This document shows positions 27,401 through 35,350 of a stretch of 60,517 bases of DNA, piece by piece (the stretch's first letter is position 1; every line of letters starts with the position of its first letter). The notes under the pieces were generated by a model that saw only the letters and a program-made list of their open reading frames with translations, was not told the origin of the DNA and made no database searches. The DNA comes from an uncultured Acidobacteriia bacterium. Lineage in GTDB: Bacteria; Acidobacteriota; Terriglobia; Bryobacterales; Bryobacteraceae. The translations under genes were made by a program, and so were the position numbers. The stretch is taken from assembly GCA_903923395.1 (NCBI GenBank), contig CAIXXM010000153.1, positions 1 to 60,517 of the forward strand, in the 5' to 3' direction.

Positions 27401-27881
27401 CAGCAAGCAGGACAGGGTTGCGGCCGTTGAGCATCAGATCGCGAACCTGGCGTTCGTCAACGGTCAAGCCGAGGGTGGCGCTTTCCGTTTGCAGCGCATT
27501 CGTTTCCGCGCTCACATTGACGGAGTCAGAAACCTGTCCGACTTCGAGGGTGATATCAACGCCGAGAGGCACGTTGGCGTCCAATTGGTTGCCGCTGCGG
27601 ATGGATTTCTTGAAACCATTCGCTTCGACAGTGATTGTGTAAAGCCCGGTGGGAATATTCGTAACCGAATATCCGCCCTGCTCGTTAGTGGTAGTGTCAC
27701 GGGAAATTCCAGTGCCTTGGTTTTTGACGGATACCTTGGCGCCCGGAACTGACGATCCGGATGGATCTTTGATTTTGCCGGTGATGGAGGAAAGGTCGGA
27801 CTGCGACCATCCCATGATGGAAGTGGCAACAAGCAGCAACGTTGCTACAGACCCAATCCGCATCGAGCGTACTAAGCTCAT
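24450..27881 (-). CDS. TonB-dependent receptor, Oar-like, with carboxypeptidase-regulatory domain
   Basis: A 1143-residue outer-membrane receptor. The ATG at 27881 has CAGGAG at good distance and begins a signal peptide (IGSVATLLLVATSIMGWSQ, after a basic MSLVRSMR). Domains: CarboxypepD_reg (about residues 28-110, SSITGKIKDPSGSSVPGAKVSV), plug (about 115-260, with VDERQVRDLMLNGRNPVLLAALKPGV and EVQVLSSNYSAEYGRSGGGQIRVVTKSG), then a large barrel ending RRQLQLSLKYTF. The STEVQVL...EYGRSGGG plug motif is characteristic of the Oar group in Acidobacteriota. Ligand unknown. It is a monocistronic unit with its own terminator. Confidence 0.93.
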   Translation of the reverse strand: MSLVRSMRIGSVATLLLVATSIMGWSQSDLSSITGKIKDPSGSSVPGAKVSVKNQGTGISRDTTTNEQGGYSVTNIPTGLYTITVEANGFKKSIRSGNQLDANVPLGVDITLEVGQVSDSVNVSAETNALQTESATLGLTVDERQVRDLMLNGRNPVLLAALKPGVRSSASLANFNFNLTDGGFSMNGSRPNDNVFFYDGAVATRTRSNGTAIGAADVDSTQEVQVLSSNYSAEYGRSGGGQIRVVTKSGSRDFHGTMYEFFRNSAMDANTWARNLAPLALLNSQPQPLKYNQFGYNVSGPVFIPGKFNANRNKLFLLFGQEWVRYRTSPVNATGGAVVPSIKMRTGDFSELLGTNTFFGKTYAVTDANGTPYAGNVIPKAQQSANGIALLNAYPLPTPGFQLGSSNYITTNNEIDNTRKDTISMDFLPTEKDTIRLRVLNYNYFVANAFQGSFALAANQLSRPNQTASLNFVHVFTPTLINEALISASADHVDISLRNAPDRTQYGVNYPYLYGSAAKDLPNKLPTVNINGFTQLDLGPYPSRSGGPVYDYSDNMTWIHGNHTIKFGGLFERDGQNDRDQVNVSGIPGGANNQNGRFDFQDAGTQPGIALAALGKFTTYSEIGPRDYTISRANMFEFFVQDSWKVNAKLKVEIGVRESIIQPFHALWGNYDVFDARYYDPSKAVSIDKSGNIVAGSGNIYNGIVIPGSSFPSAGAGRFPDSGDPALNALFHGLPNSYAGTKYRNFVPRIGVAYSLNDKTVIRSGFGGFKNRPAVSDATFLGGNFPFQGYESVSNGNVDNPAGALGGTPTQFIQTQDPVYKIPTSYQWNATVERELPLNSKLEISYVGRVGLWLERTRNLNQLPVGTCPNGSCPGGVNINSLVPYKGFNQIQIAENAARSSYNGLNVGWTRRFSKGLSYGVAYTLSKSYDNGSSRRAILYNNYDATNFWGPSDFDTRHLLVINWIWELPYHNNKGLKGAALGGWQITGITQGQTGTPFTVQTGSDYAGIGVSQNQPWNVNGSVSYPKVFSNGAGSGNYWFNPKDASGNALFTVPANGTFGNQTRNLYYGAGLTNWNLGLFKTFQVREKQGITFRAEAFNWLNHPNLGGANGGGPQSNPTSSTFGMITSKDSRRQLQLSLKYTF

Positions 27882-27917
27882 ATGTTTCTCCTGAAGGGTT
27901 TTGGTAGTACCAGTGAG

Positions 27918-27923
27918 AGTATA
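27918..27923 (-). promoter_or_regulatory. Candidate -10 box for the receptor gene at 24450-27881
   Basis: On the minus strand TATACT stands 36 bases upstream of the ATG in an AT-rich setting. No -35 box with ideal spacing is evident, so this is only a candidate. Confidence 0.25.
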
Positions 27924-28137
27924 TAAGATTTCCATACAGAGCGAATGTAATGGAAATTACGTTTCCGTTTACCCTGCTGTATTCTTTTGCCGTACCGCCA
28001 TGAAATGGAAGGGTACAAGCTTGGAAGCGAGCATGGCGTGCTTAGACATTCTCCCGGTCATAATTGGTGGAACCACTTCGGAGTATACCTGAAATTCCGC
28101 GCTGTCTTGGAATTGTAACTGTTTCGGAATCAATCAG

Positions 28138-30066
28138 TTACGGAGTTGTTGCGAGCCTGGTTAAAGCCGGCGCGACGGACAATCTTACCTCTGCCACGGG
28201 CTGTTTCGCGGTCTGAAACAGGGCGTCATCCGCGCGCATCCCACCGCCTTTTAAAGCCGCAGCGGCCAGAGCGGAAAATGTCTTCGAAAGAGGCTTGATT
28301 TCCGCAAGAGCAGGGCGGTTTTCTGCCATCTGTTGCAGTATGGCGTCGTTCGCCGCCCAGAGTTTCAGCCATTGATCGATCTGCGCGCGGACCTTCGGAC
28401 TCTTTCCGCCATCGAAATATTGCTCCACCAGGGCATTGAACTGGCGGATGACGGGGCTGTCCGGGCGGGCCGTGTCGACGAAGCGGTCGAGCGGCGTCTG
28501 CTGTGTGTAATCCCTCTTCATACGGTGGCGAAGGCCGAGGTCACCCGGCGTCACCACATCCGCCAGATTCTTCAGCGCTGCCACATTGTTGGAGCCAGCC
28601 AGGCGCTCCAGCATCATCTGGTAATTCGTGTTGTGCTTCAGGCCGAAGCGGTCGAGATAGGTGCTGGTCCAATCCAGGCGGCGGTTCATATCAGCAATGT
28701 CTTTGGTGCCTTCCGGGGACCAGAAGCGCTCTGCGATGGCAGCAGTCCGGGGCCAGATGCGGGAATCCACGGTTTCGGGCGAAACGTATTCCACCCACAT
28801 ACAGACCTCGCCGCCGAGGATTCGTTTGCGTTGTTCCTCTGTCAACGGCGGGCTGGGGGGCGTCTTGGCCTCCGTGCTGCGCAGCATGCCGGAAGCGCGG
28901 CCTTTTTCATCCAGGGGGTCCACCAGATACATGGTGGCGGCGGTATCCATGTGGTCCAGGTAATAACCGGCGGAGAGGATGCCGGAGAAGCCGTTGCGCG
29001 CGGCTTCGAAGAGGGATTTCTGGCCGCGCCAGGATTGGATCACGATGTTGCGGGGCAGGGAATCACTGAGGATTTCATCCCAGCCCTCCATGCGCTTGCC
29101 ATACTTGGCCACGATCTTTTGCAGCTTCTGGTTGAACCCGGCGTGCACTGCCTCAGTGTTCGTGAGGCCCTTGGCCTTCCACTGTTTGCCGTTCACCTCA
29201 TCGCCGCCGATGTGGAAGTAAGCATCCGGGAAGAGTTTGGTCATTTCGCCGATGAAGCCATCGAGAAACTCATAGACTTTGGGGTTCGAGGGGTCGAGGG
29301 TAGGGTCAAAGATTCCCCAGGTGCGGATGATCTGGTAGGGCCCGGGAGCAGCGGCGAGTTCGGGATAGCCTGCGAGCCAACTGGCGGCATGGCCGGGAAT
29401 ATCGAATTCCGGCACGACGCGAATACCCCGCAGACGGGCATACTCCACGACATCTTTGATCTGGACCTGTGTGTAGTAGAGGCCATCGGAGCCCATTTCA
29501 TGCAGCTTGGGGTAGACCTTCGATTCCACACGGAAACCCTGATCGTCTGACAGGTGCCAGTGGAAGACGTTGAGCTTCACGGCAGCCATGGCGTCGAGGT
29601 TGCGTTTGATGACGTCGACTGGCATGAAGTGCCGTGCGACATCGAGATGCAAGCCGCGCCAGGGGAAGCGTGGGCGGTCTTCGATATGTACCGCGGGCAC
29701 GGCGCCTTTGACGCGCAGTTGCGCAAAGGTTGCCAGTCCGCGAAGTGCGCCCAGGCTGGTGGGTGCCTTCAGGCGGATGATGCCGGGATCGACATCGAGG
29801 GTGTACGACTCATCCTCGCCCAGTTGCTGCACTGCCGCGCCGGGTTGCAGGACCTGGATGGTGAAGTTGGGGGCGGTTGCATCACGCTGGCCGTATTCAT
29901 CCACCGCCCGCTGCACCCGCATGTCGCCGCCTGTGATCTGGAATGAGAGCTTCGTGGCGTTGAAAGTGCCCTTTTTCGCTTCAATCACCGCGGGCAGCGG
30001 CATCAAATTCCATTGCGCGTGGGCGGCAAGTGCGGTCAAAACCAGCAGGGCGGGAAAGTTCTTCAC
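28138..30066 (-). CDS. Exported beta-N-acetylhexosaminidase, GH20
   Basis: A 642-residue glycoside hydrolase of family 20 that removes terminal GlcNAc/GalNAc from chitin, glycan or peptidoglycan fragments. The GTG start has AGGA upstream and opens a signal peptide (residues about 1-17). The N-terminal GH20b domain (about 20-128) includes DESYTLDV and APTSLGALRGLATFAQL. The catalytic barrel begins at IEDRPRFPWRGLHLDVARHFMP and contains KLNVFHWHLSDDQGFRVES and VPEFDIPGHA. The catalytic Asp-Glu pair is D289-E290 in FHIGGDEVNGKQW. Later blocks WDEIL and CMWVEYV fit the family's substrate pocket. A C-terminal helical region of about 150 residues follows. The context (envelope proteins, receptors) fits scavenging of amino sugars. 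Confidence 0.95.
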   Translation of the reverse strand: MKNFPALLVLTALAAHAQWNLMPLPAVIEAKKGTFNATKLSFQITGGDMRVQRAVDEYGQRDATAPNFTIQVLQPGAAVQQLGEDESYTLDVDPGIIRLKAPTSLGALRGLATFAQLRVKGAVPAVHIEDRPRFPWRGLHLDVARHFMPVDVIKRNLDAMAAVKLNVFHWHLSDDQGFRVESKVYPKLHEMGSDGLYYTQVQIKDVVEYARLRGIRVVPEFDIPGHAASWLAGYPELAAAPGPYQIIRTWGIFDPTLDPSNPKVYEFLDGFIGEMTKLFPDAYFHIGGDEVNGKQWKAKGLTNTEAVHAGFNQKLQKIVAKYGKRMEGWDEILSDSLPRNIVIQSWRGQKSLFEAARNGFSGILSAGYYLDHMDTAATMYLVDPLDEKGRASGMLRSTEAKTPPSPPLTEEQRKRILGGEVCMWVEYVSPETVDSRIWPRTAAIAERFWSPEGTKDIADMNRRLDWTSTYLDRFGLKHNTNYQMMLERLAGSNNVAALKNLADVVTPGDLGLRHRMKRDYTQQTPLDRFVDTARPDSPVIRQFNALVEQYFDGGKSPKVRAQIDQWLKLWAANDAILQQMAENRPALAEIKPLSKTFSALAAAALKGGGMRADDALFQTAKQPVAEVRLSVAPALTRLATTP

Positions 30067-30088
30067 CCCTACATCCTAAACTGAAGGC

Positions 30089-30862
30089 ATGGCCCTTACA
30101 ATCGCCGGCAGAACATTCGAATCGCGTCTGTTGATCGGCACAGGCAAATACAGAAGCTTTGCAGAGATGGCACGGTGCCATGTGGCATCGGGTGCCGAAG
30201 TGGTAACGGTGGCTGTCCGCCGCGTAAACCTGACAGACAGGAGCAAGGAATCCCTGCTGGATTACATCGACCGCAGCAAGCTCTTCATTCTTCCCAACAC
30301 CGCGGCGTGTTACACGGCGGATGATGCCATCCGGACCGCGCGTCTGGGCCGCGAAGTTGGTCTTTCCAACTGGGTGAAACTCGAAGTCATCGGTGATGAG
30401 GAAACGCTCTTCCCGGATAACGAAGGCCTGGTGGAAGCCACGCGTGTTCTGGCAAAGGAAGGCTTCGTGGTGCTGCCCTACACGACCGATGACTTGATCA
30501 ATGCCCGCAAGTTGATTGACGCTGGTGCGGCTGCCGTGATGCCGCTGGCAGCTCCCATTGGGTCCGGGCTGGGAATTCAGAATCTGACGAATCTGCGTAT
30601 TCTGCGGGAGAAGATCACGTCGGTACCGTTAATTGTGGATGCCGGTGTGGGGACGGCGTCTGATGCTGCAATCGCGATGGAACTGGGCTACGACGGCATT
30701 CTCATGAATACCGCCATCTCGGCGGCGGAAGATGCGGAGAAGATGGCTGTGGCAATGAAGCTTGCGGTGCAGGCGGGGCGTTTGGCCTTCGAAGCAGGAC
30801 GCATGCCGAAGAAGCTTTACGCCAGTGCTTCCAGTCCGTTGACCGGTGTTGTAGGCAGCTGA
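30089..30862 (+). CDS. thiG: Thiazole synthase
   Basis: A 257-residue ThiG, which builds the thiazole phosphate of thiamine from deoxyxylulose phosphate, dehydroglycine and ThiS thiocarboxylate. Family blocks: [51 protein letters not shown], the Schiff-base lysine K97 in [58 protein letters not shown]. Length is standard. No thiS, thiF, thiH or thiE is adjacent, but a thiO-like glycine oxidase, which supplies dehydroglycine in aerobes, lies about 4.5 kb downstream on the same strand. It is divergent from the hexosaminidase gene, with 22 bases between starts. Confidence 0.97.
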   Translation: MALTIAGRTFESRLLIGTGKYRSFAEMARCHVASGAEVVTVAVRRVNLTDRSKESLLDYIDRSKLFILPNTAACYTADDAIRTARLGREVGLSNWVKLEVIGDEETLFPDNEGLVEATRVLAKEGFVVLPYTTDDLINARKLIDAGAAAVMPLAAPIGSGLGIQNLTNLRILREKITSVPLIVDAGVGTASDAAIAMELGYDGILMNTAISAAEDAEKMAVAMKLAVQAGRLAFEAGRMPKKLYASASSPLTGVVGS

Positions 30863-30875
30863 GCCATCCGCAGCG

Positions 30876-31217
30876 TTACATTCGGGCCGCTAGCCCGACC
30901 ACAAGCATTGCTGTTCCTCCTGCGATCACCCACTTTACGCCGTTACTGAGTCCATCTGGCTTGATGGTGCGCACCTCGCTGAACTGAACTTCACGCGGGG
31001 TGGCTGGTGTGGCGCTGGGAATCACCTTGAATTGCTGCGGCGCCGACGTATCCAGTTTTCCTTTCAGCACCTCACCGGTGACCAGTTCTACTTTGATCCT
31101 CTGACCTGGTTTTAGTTTGGCAACTTGTTCAGCTATAGGCACCTCTGCGGCGAATGCGGGAGTGGCCGGTAGGAGGAGTGCAGCCAGGGCGAGCAATACG
31201 GGGATCTTCCGAAACAT
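30876..31217 (-). CDS. Small exported or membrane-anchored protein, unknown function
   Basis: A 113-residue protein with a signal peptide (about residues 1-23, ending AFA) and a C-terminal hydrophobic helix (about 93-111, VKWVIAGGTAMLVVGLAA). The middle part (KPGQRIKVELVTGEVLKGKL...REVQFSEVRTIKPDG) looks like a small beta-barrel of the kind seen in many uncharacterised acidobacterial proteins. I do not recognise a named family. An alternative ATG six codons upstream (31235) exists; the later one is preferred because the basic n-region and hydrophobic core start there. Its stop is 13 bases from that of thiG. Confidence 0.65.
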   Translation of the reverse strand: MFRKIPVLLALAALLLPATPAFAAEVPIAEQVAKLKPGQRIKVELVTGEVLKGKLDTSAPQQFKVIPSATPATPREVQFSEVRTIKPDGLSNGVKWVIAGGTAMLVVGLAARM

Positions 31218-31265
31218 GGCACGTGAGCTTATCACAAGTACCGTTTTGTTTGAAGGTGAAGAGTT

Positions 31266-31342
31266 TGGTGGCGGCGCGCAGACTCGAACTGCGGACCTAC
31301 GGATTATGAGACCGTCGCTCTAACCGGCTGAGCTACGCCGCC
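31266..31342 (-). tRNA. tRNA-Met (CAT anticodon)
   Basis: A 77-nt tRNA on the minus strand. The acceptor stem GGCGGCG (31342-31336) pairs with CGCCGCC near the other end, followed by A and an encoded CCA. The D-arm sequence is TAGCTCAGCCGGTTAGAGC, the anticodon loop is CTCATAA with anticodon CAT at 31306-31308, and the T-arm is GCAGTTCGAGTCTGC. The first acceptor pair G-C, rather than the C-A mismatch of initiators, suggests elongator tRNA-Met; a CAT tRNA that becomes lysidine-modified tRNA-Ile cannot be excluded. Confidence 0.93.
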
Positions 31343-31412
31343 ATGGGTGGAAGGGATGGTCCAATATGCGAACCATTTGTAAGTTTACCATGGGGGCATG
31401 AGACACTGAAAG

Positions 31413-31783
31413 AGCAGTTCGGACGGACGGTCGCTCGCGCAAGCGGGAGGAAAGTCCGGTCTCCATAGGGCGGCGTGCCGGCTAACGGCCGGGGGGGATC
31501 TCTCAAAGGGATCTTTACGGAAAGTGCCACAGAAAATGTACCACCGGAACTGGGGCAACTCAGGAACGGCCAGGGTGAAAAGGTGCGGTAAGAGCGCACC
31601 GCGGCGGGAGTAATTTCGCTGGCAGGGCAAACCCCACGCGGAGCAAGACCAAATAGGGGAGGAGGGGCGGCCCGCTCCGCTTTACTTCCGGGTAGGTCGC
31701 TGGAGCCGTGCAGTAATGTACGGCCAAGATGAATGGCTGTCGCCCGCAAGGGTACAAAAACCGGCTTATAGTCCGGGCTGCAG
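31413..31783 (+). ncRNA. rnpB: RNase P RNA, bacterial class A
   Basis: The catalytic RNA that matures the 5' ends of tRNAs. Recognised by its conserved blocks: GGAGGAAAGTCCGG followed by TCTCCATAGGGC, GCCGGCTAACGGCCGGGGGG, GGTGAAAAGGTGCGGTAAG with AGCGCACCGC, GGCAAACCCCACGCGGAGCA then AGACCAAATAGGGG, and AGATGAATGGCTGTCGCCC. The P1 helix pairs 31414-31424 (GCAGTTCGGAC) with 31771-31781 (GTCCGGGCTGC) using G-U pairs, which defines the ends within a few bases. Length about 370 nt. A strong terminator follows directly. Confidence 0.95.
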
Positions 31784-31790
31784 AAAATGA

Positions 31791-31835
31791 AAAAGGGCCG
31801 GTTCGGAGTTTCCTCCAAACCGGCCCTTTTTGTTT
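31791..31835. terminator. Bidirectional terminator between rnpB and the OmpA-like gene
   Basis: A 17-bp stem with one internal mismatch (31791-31808 with 31813-31830, outer part AAAAGGGCCGGTT). It is flanked by A residues on the left and T residues on the right, so it can terminate rnpB on the plus strand and the OmpA-like gene on the minus strand. Confidence 0.9.
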
Positions 31836-31850
31836 CAGGCTGTCGCCGTA

Positions 31851-33368
31851 TTACGGGCGGTTGAGCAGTTCGTAGTGGGGCCGGGGCACATAGACCGGGG
31901 CCACATCCGTCTTGTTGTAGGTCTGCGGGCGGGGCATGCTGCCCCACTGCAAACCAACCGCGATGCGCATCTGGTTGCCGATGTTCTGGAACGTAGTGTT
32001 GTATTCGAACCCAGCGTAGACAGCGACTTCATCCGCGATGGGCGAGTAGAAGCGGACATCAGCAGAGGGCAGCTTCGAGGCACCGTTGATCAGGCGCTTC
32101 TTGAACGCGACTGCGCTTTCCAGCCAAAAGGTACGACCGAGAGCACCAACCGAGTGGAAGCCGATCTGATCGTCGAGCTTGAAGTACACGGGGACAGCAG
32201 AGAGTGAGGAACCCGCGATCTGCGTGCTCTTGAGACCATGGGAACCGAAGAGGCCGACACTGCCGCCCGCGAAGACGTAGTCGACGGTTGCAACGCCGGA
32301 CAACATCGTGCCGCCGCCGTTGAAGTTGTTGAAGTTCGCGTAGTTACCCTGCGCGAAGGCACCCATCTGGAGGGCACCCCAGCGGCTGACCACACCAGCG
32401 CTCAGGATACCGTCCTGGTGACCGAGAACGCCCGGGTTCAGGCCGTGCCATGCGATCCACTCACCGTCGATCTGGAACGCATGCGTGCCAGCCTGTCCGG
32501 GGAGCTTGCCATTGCCAAACGGCTTGAAGATCTTGCCGTAGCCGCCGATGCTGTAGGTCGAGGTCTTGCCGGAGAGCAAGCTACCACCGAATTCACCACC
32601 TGCGAGAACATAACCTTTGTTTGCCAGCGCGAGGCCATTCACAACGCGGTCAGCAGCGGTGTTGGCTGCCGTGGTCGCGATTGCGGTGGTTTCGTCTGAG
32701 GTCAACGGAGCAGGACGTCCCACAAGTTCCGTAGTGTCCTTCTTCACAGCGGCCACAGCCGTCTTGATACTGCCCGTATCGCTCTTCACAGCCGCGATTC
32801 CAGCCGTGTCGCCCTTGATTGCCTGCAGTTCGCCTTCCATCTGGCGAAGCTGGCTCAGGAGCGTATCAATCTTGCTCAGCTGGCCGCGGGCATACTTTTC
32901 GAAATCGTTCACAACGGTGGCAATGCTGCCATCGCCGATCACGGTTCCATCCGGAGCGGTAACGGTAACAACCACGCGACGGTTGATAAACCGACCGTTC
33001 ACGTCCTTGTTCGACGCTTCGGGATTCCGCTTGCCATCACCCTTCACAACGATCTGGCTGGAGCTTGCCCCATACTTCTGCAAAAACTGTGCGACAGCAT
33101 TCGCGCGCTTGAGAGCGAGTGTGTCATTGTATTTCGCTCCACCGATGGAATCGGTGTTGCCGACCAGATTCACTTTGTAATCCGGGTGAGCCTTCAGCAA
33201 GTCAGCCAACCGCAGCATGGCCGGAAAGCCATCCACAATCACCGCCTGATTGAACTCAAAATTGATCTCTTCCCAGTCGGTCGCCTTGGCACGGGTATCG
33301 TTCCCCTGTGCGAAGAGTCCCTGGCTGGCCAATCCCGCCGCGATCACAGCCACGAGCAGTCTATTCAT
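31851..33368 (-). CDS. OmpA-family protein with N-terminal peptidoglycan-binding domain and C-terminal barrel-like domain
   Basis: A 505-residue exported protein. The ATG at 33368 has AAGGAG upstream and starts a signal peptide (about residues 1-20). Residues about 33-137 are an OmpA C-terminal-like domain: INFEFNQAVIVDG, VNLVGNTDSIGGAKYNDTLALKRANAV with the diaminopimelate-binding pair D73 and R88, and NGRFINRRVVV. A helical segment (about 150-220) with repeats like IAAVKSDTGSIKTAVAAVKKDT looks like a coiled-coil spacer. From about 260 to the end, short alternating strands rich in Gly and aromatics resemble an outer-membrane barrel. In OmpA and OprF the barrel comes first, so the order is reversed here. 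Likely role: tethering the outer membrane to peptidoglycan. Confidence 0.82.
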   Translation of the reverse strand: MNRLLVAVIAAGLASQGLFAQGNDTRAKATDWEEINFEFNQAVIVDGFPAMLRLADLLKAHPDYKVNLVGNTDSIGGAKYNDTLALKRANAVAQFLQKYGASSSQIVVKGDGKRNPEASNKDVNGRFINRRVVVTVTAPDGTVIGDGSIATVVNDFEKYARGQLSKIDTLLSQLRQMEGELQAIKGDTAGIAAVKSDTGSIKTAVAAVKKDTTELVGRPAPLTSDETTAIATTAANTAADRVVNGLALANKGYVLAGGEFGGSLLSGKTSTYSIGGYGKIFKPFGNGKLPGQAGTHAFQIDGEWIAWHGLNPGVLGHQDGILSAGVVSRWGALQMGAFAQGNYANFNNFNGGGTMLSGVATVDYVFAGGSVGLFGSHGLKSTQIAGSSLSAVPVYFKLDDQIGFHSVGALGRTFWLESAVAFKKRLINGASKLPSADVRFYSPIADEVAVYAGFEYNTTFQNIGNQMRIAVGLQWGSMPRPQTYNKTDVAPVYVPRPHYELLNRP

Positions 33369-33678
33369 GTGCCTTACTCCTTCCGATAGATACAAAACTA
33401 ATGATACAAGACCCGTAAATTGAACGCACTATATACGATGCTGTCCATCAGAATACCGCAGAGAACGCGCCAAGCACCAAGAATTTAATGTAAGTTCCAT
33501 GTGCCGAATGGTTTGGAAGCGTCTGCCCGCTCACAAACCGTGCCTTTCCTTCCCCAATCCGCCAGTCCATAGAAGTGCTTTATCGGACACATAGCTGAAA
33601 CCTCTGGGCGGAATGGAAATTGTAAGGATTTGACAGCGGTATCCGTTCACACCTCCCCGCCATGCTATATTTCCACGC
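33369..33678. other. Divergent intergenic region of about 310 bases
   Basis: Lies between the divergent OmpA-like and M28 peptidase genes, so it must hold both promoters. A TTGACA hexamer stands at 33630-33635 on the plus strand, but the TATATT at 33666-33671 is too far from it (30 bases) for a standard pair. No RNA gene or repeat was recognised. Confidence 0.4.
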
Positions 33679-35325
33679 ATGCAGAAGTGCTTTGCCGGAC
33701 TCCTGGTCCTCTCCACCTTCACTGCCAGCATGCCGCTCGCAGCCCAAGAAAAAGTTGACCTGTCGGTCATCAACAAGATTAAGAACGAAGCGTTCCAGAA
33801 CTCCAAAGTCATGGATAGTGCCTTTTACCTGACCGATGTCTATGGTCCGCGTCTGACTGGCTCAAGCGGTCTGAAGGCTGCGGCGGAATGGGCCTCCAAG
33901 ACGATGAATGAGTGGGGACTCTTCGGCGCCAAGCTGGAACCCTGGGGTTCTGAGTTCGGCCGCGGCTGGAACTGCACCCGTTTCTCCGCCATGATGAAGG
34001 AGCCGGAGTTTCAGCCCATCATCGGTGTGGCGCGCCCGTGGTCGCCCGGCACGAATGGCCCGGTGAGCGGGCAGGCGATCCTCGCCACCATCACTTCCGC
34101 CGCCGATTTTGACAAATACAAGGGCAAGCTGAAGGGCAAAATGGTGCTGGTCACCGCCCCCCGCATGTCAGAAATGCAGTTAGCCGCCCTCGGTCACCGT
34201 TACACGGAGGCCGAACTGGAAGCCGAAGCCGTGGCTCCGGACCCGGTGCTGCGCGGCGCGATGGCTTACCCCGGGCTCGCTCCGGGGGCTTCCCGCACCC
34301 AGGCGCCCGGCGGACCTGGTGCAGCCGGCGGACGCGGCGGCATGATGGCCTTCCGCAACGAACTCAACAAATTCCTGGTGGATGAAGGCGCTGCCGTTGT
34401 GATCAGCGCCAGCACGGGCACCGATGGCGGTACCGTATTCTCTTCCGCTGCCGGCTCCCAGGACCCGACCGCACAGTTGCCGCCTCCCTCGGTCACCATC
34501 TCCAACGAGCACTACAACCGCATCACCCGCCTGCTCGACAAGAACGTTCCTGTGACGCTGGAATTCGACATCGCCGCGAAGTTTACTGATCCGGCACCGC
34601 CCTTCAATGTGGTCGCCGAAATTCCCGGCACGAATCCCGAAAAGGGCATCGTTATGGTTGGCGCGCATTTGGACAGCTGGAGCTTTGGCACCGGTGCCAC
34701 CGATAACGCTGCCGGTTCCGCGGTTGCGATGGAAGTGATGCGCATTCTGAAGGCGCTGGATCTCAAGATGCCCCGCACCGTGCGCATTGGACTCTGGACG
34801 GGCGAAGAGCAGGGCTTGCTGGGTTCCCGTGCCTACGTGAAAGAGCATTTTGCTGATCCTGCCGATATGAAGCTGAAGCCCGAACATGCGAAGCTCTCCG
34901 GCTACTTCAACCTCGATAACGGCACGGGCAAGATCCGCGGCGTCTATTTGCAGGGCAATGACATGATGCGCCCCATCTTTGAAACATGGCTTGCTCCCTT
35001 CAAAGACATGGGCGTGACCACGGTGACCATCCGCAATACCTCCGGCACGGATCACCTTTCCTTCGACGGTGTCGGTCTTCCCGGTTTCCAGTTCATTCAG
35101 GACCCCGACGAATACATGACCCGCACGCATCACTCGAACATGGACCTCTATGACCGCCTCCAACCCGGCGATCTGATGCAGGCTTCCGCTGTCATCGCGG
35201 CCATGGTTTACGACACTGCAGTGCGCGATGAACAACTTCCCCGCAAGCCGCTGCCGAAAGCCGGCCAGGGACGCGGCATGGGCGGCGGTGGCGGACGTCC
35301 CGCCCGCGCAGGGGCAGGGAACTAA
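33679..35325 (+). CDS. Secreted M28-family metallopeptidase with PA-like insertion
   Basis: A 548-residue zinc aminopeptidase-type enzyme. The signal peptide is about residues 1-22. Residues about 125-275 form a protease-associated (PA)-like region with a Gly/Ala-rich loop (about 200-222). The M28 domain follows: zinc ligand H330 in MVGAHLDSW, bridging D342 in GTGATDNAAG, catalytic E376 and ligand E377 in LWTGEEQGLLGS, a further Asp in FNLDNGTGK, and the last His in RTHHSNMDLYD. All metal ligands are present, so it should be active. It ends with a Gly/Arg-rich low-complexity tail. The thiO gene follows 25 bases later on the same strand. Confidence 0.93.
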   Translation: MQKCFAGLLVLSTFTASMPLAAQEKVDLSVINKIKNEAFQNSKVMDSAFYLTDVYGPRLTGSSGLKAAAEWASKTMNEWGLFGAKLEPWGSEFGRGWNCTRFSAMMKEPEFQPIIGVARPWSPGTNGPVSGQAILATITSAADFDKYKGKLKGKMVLVTAPRMSEMQLAALGHRYTEAELEAEAVAPDPVLRGAMAYPGLAPGASRTQAPGGPGAAGGRGGMMAFRNELNKFLVDEGAAVVISASTGTDGGTVFSSAAGSQDPTAQLPPPSVTISNEHYNRITRLLDKNVPVTLEFDIAAKFTDPAPPFNVVAEIPGTNPEKGIVMVGAHLDSWSFGTGATDNAAGSAVAMEVMRILKALDLKMPRTVRIGLWTGEEQGLLGSRAYVKEHFADPADMKLKPEHAKLSGYFNLDNGTGKIRGVYLQGNDMMRPIFETWLAPFKDMGVTTVTIRNTSGTDHLSFDGVGLPGFQFIQDPDEYMTRTHHSNMDLYDRLQPGDLMQASAVIAAMVYDTAVRDEQLPRKPLPKAGQGRGMGGGGGRPARAGAGN

Positions 35326-35350
35326 GCAACGCTGGCGCTACGATGAGATT

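Noticed and set aside
24426-27752. 1108-residue plus-strand frame opposite the second TonB receptor
   Set aside because: Same antisense pattern; no domain or start signal, while the minus-strand receptor has all expected motifs.
31333-31947. Minus-strand frames over the RNase P RNA gene
   Set aside because: They cover rnpB and have no protein-like features; the conserved RNA blocks explain the sequence.
33630-33671. TTGACA and TATATT as promoter of the M28 peptidase gene
   Set aside because: The spacing of 30 bases is far from the usual 16-18.
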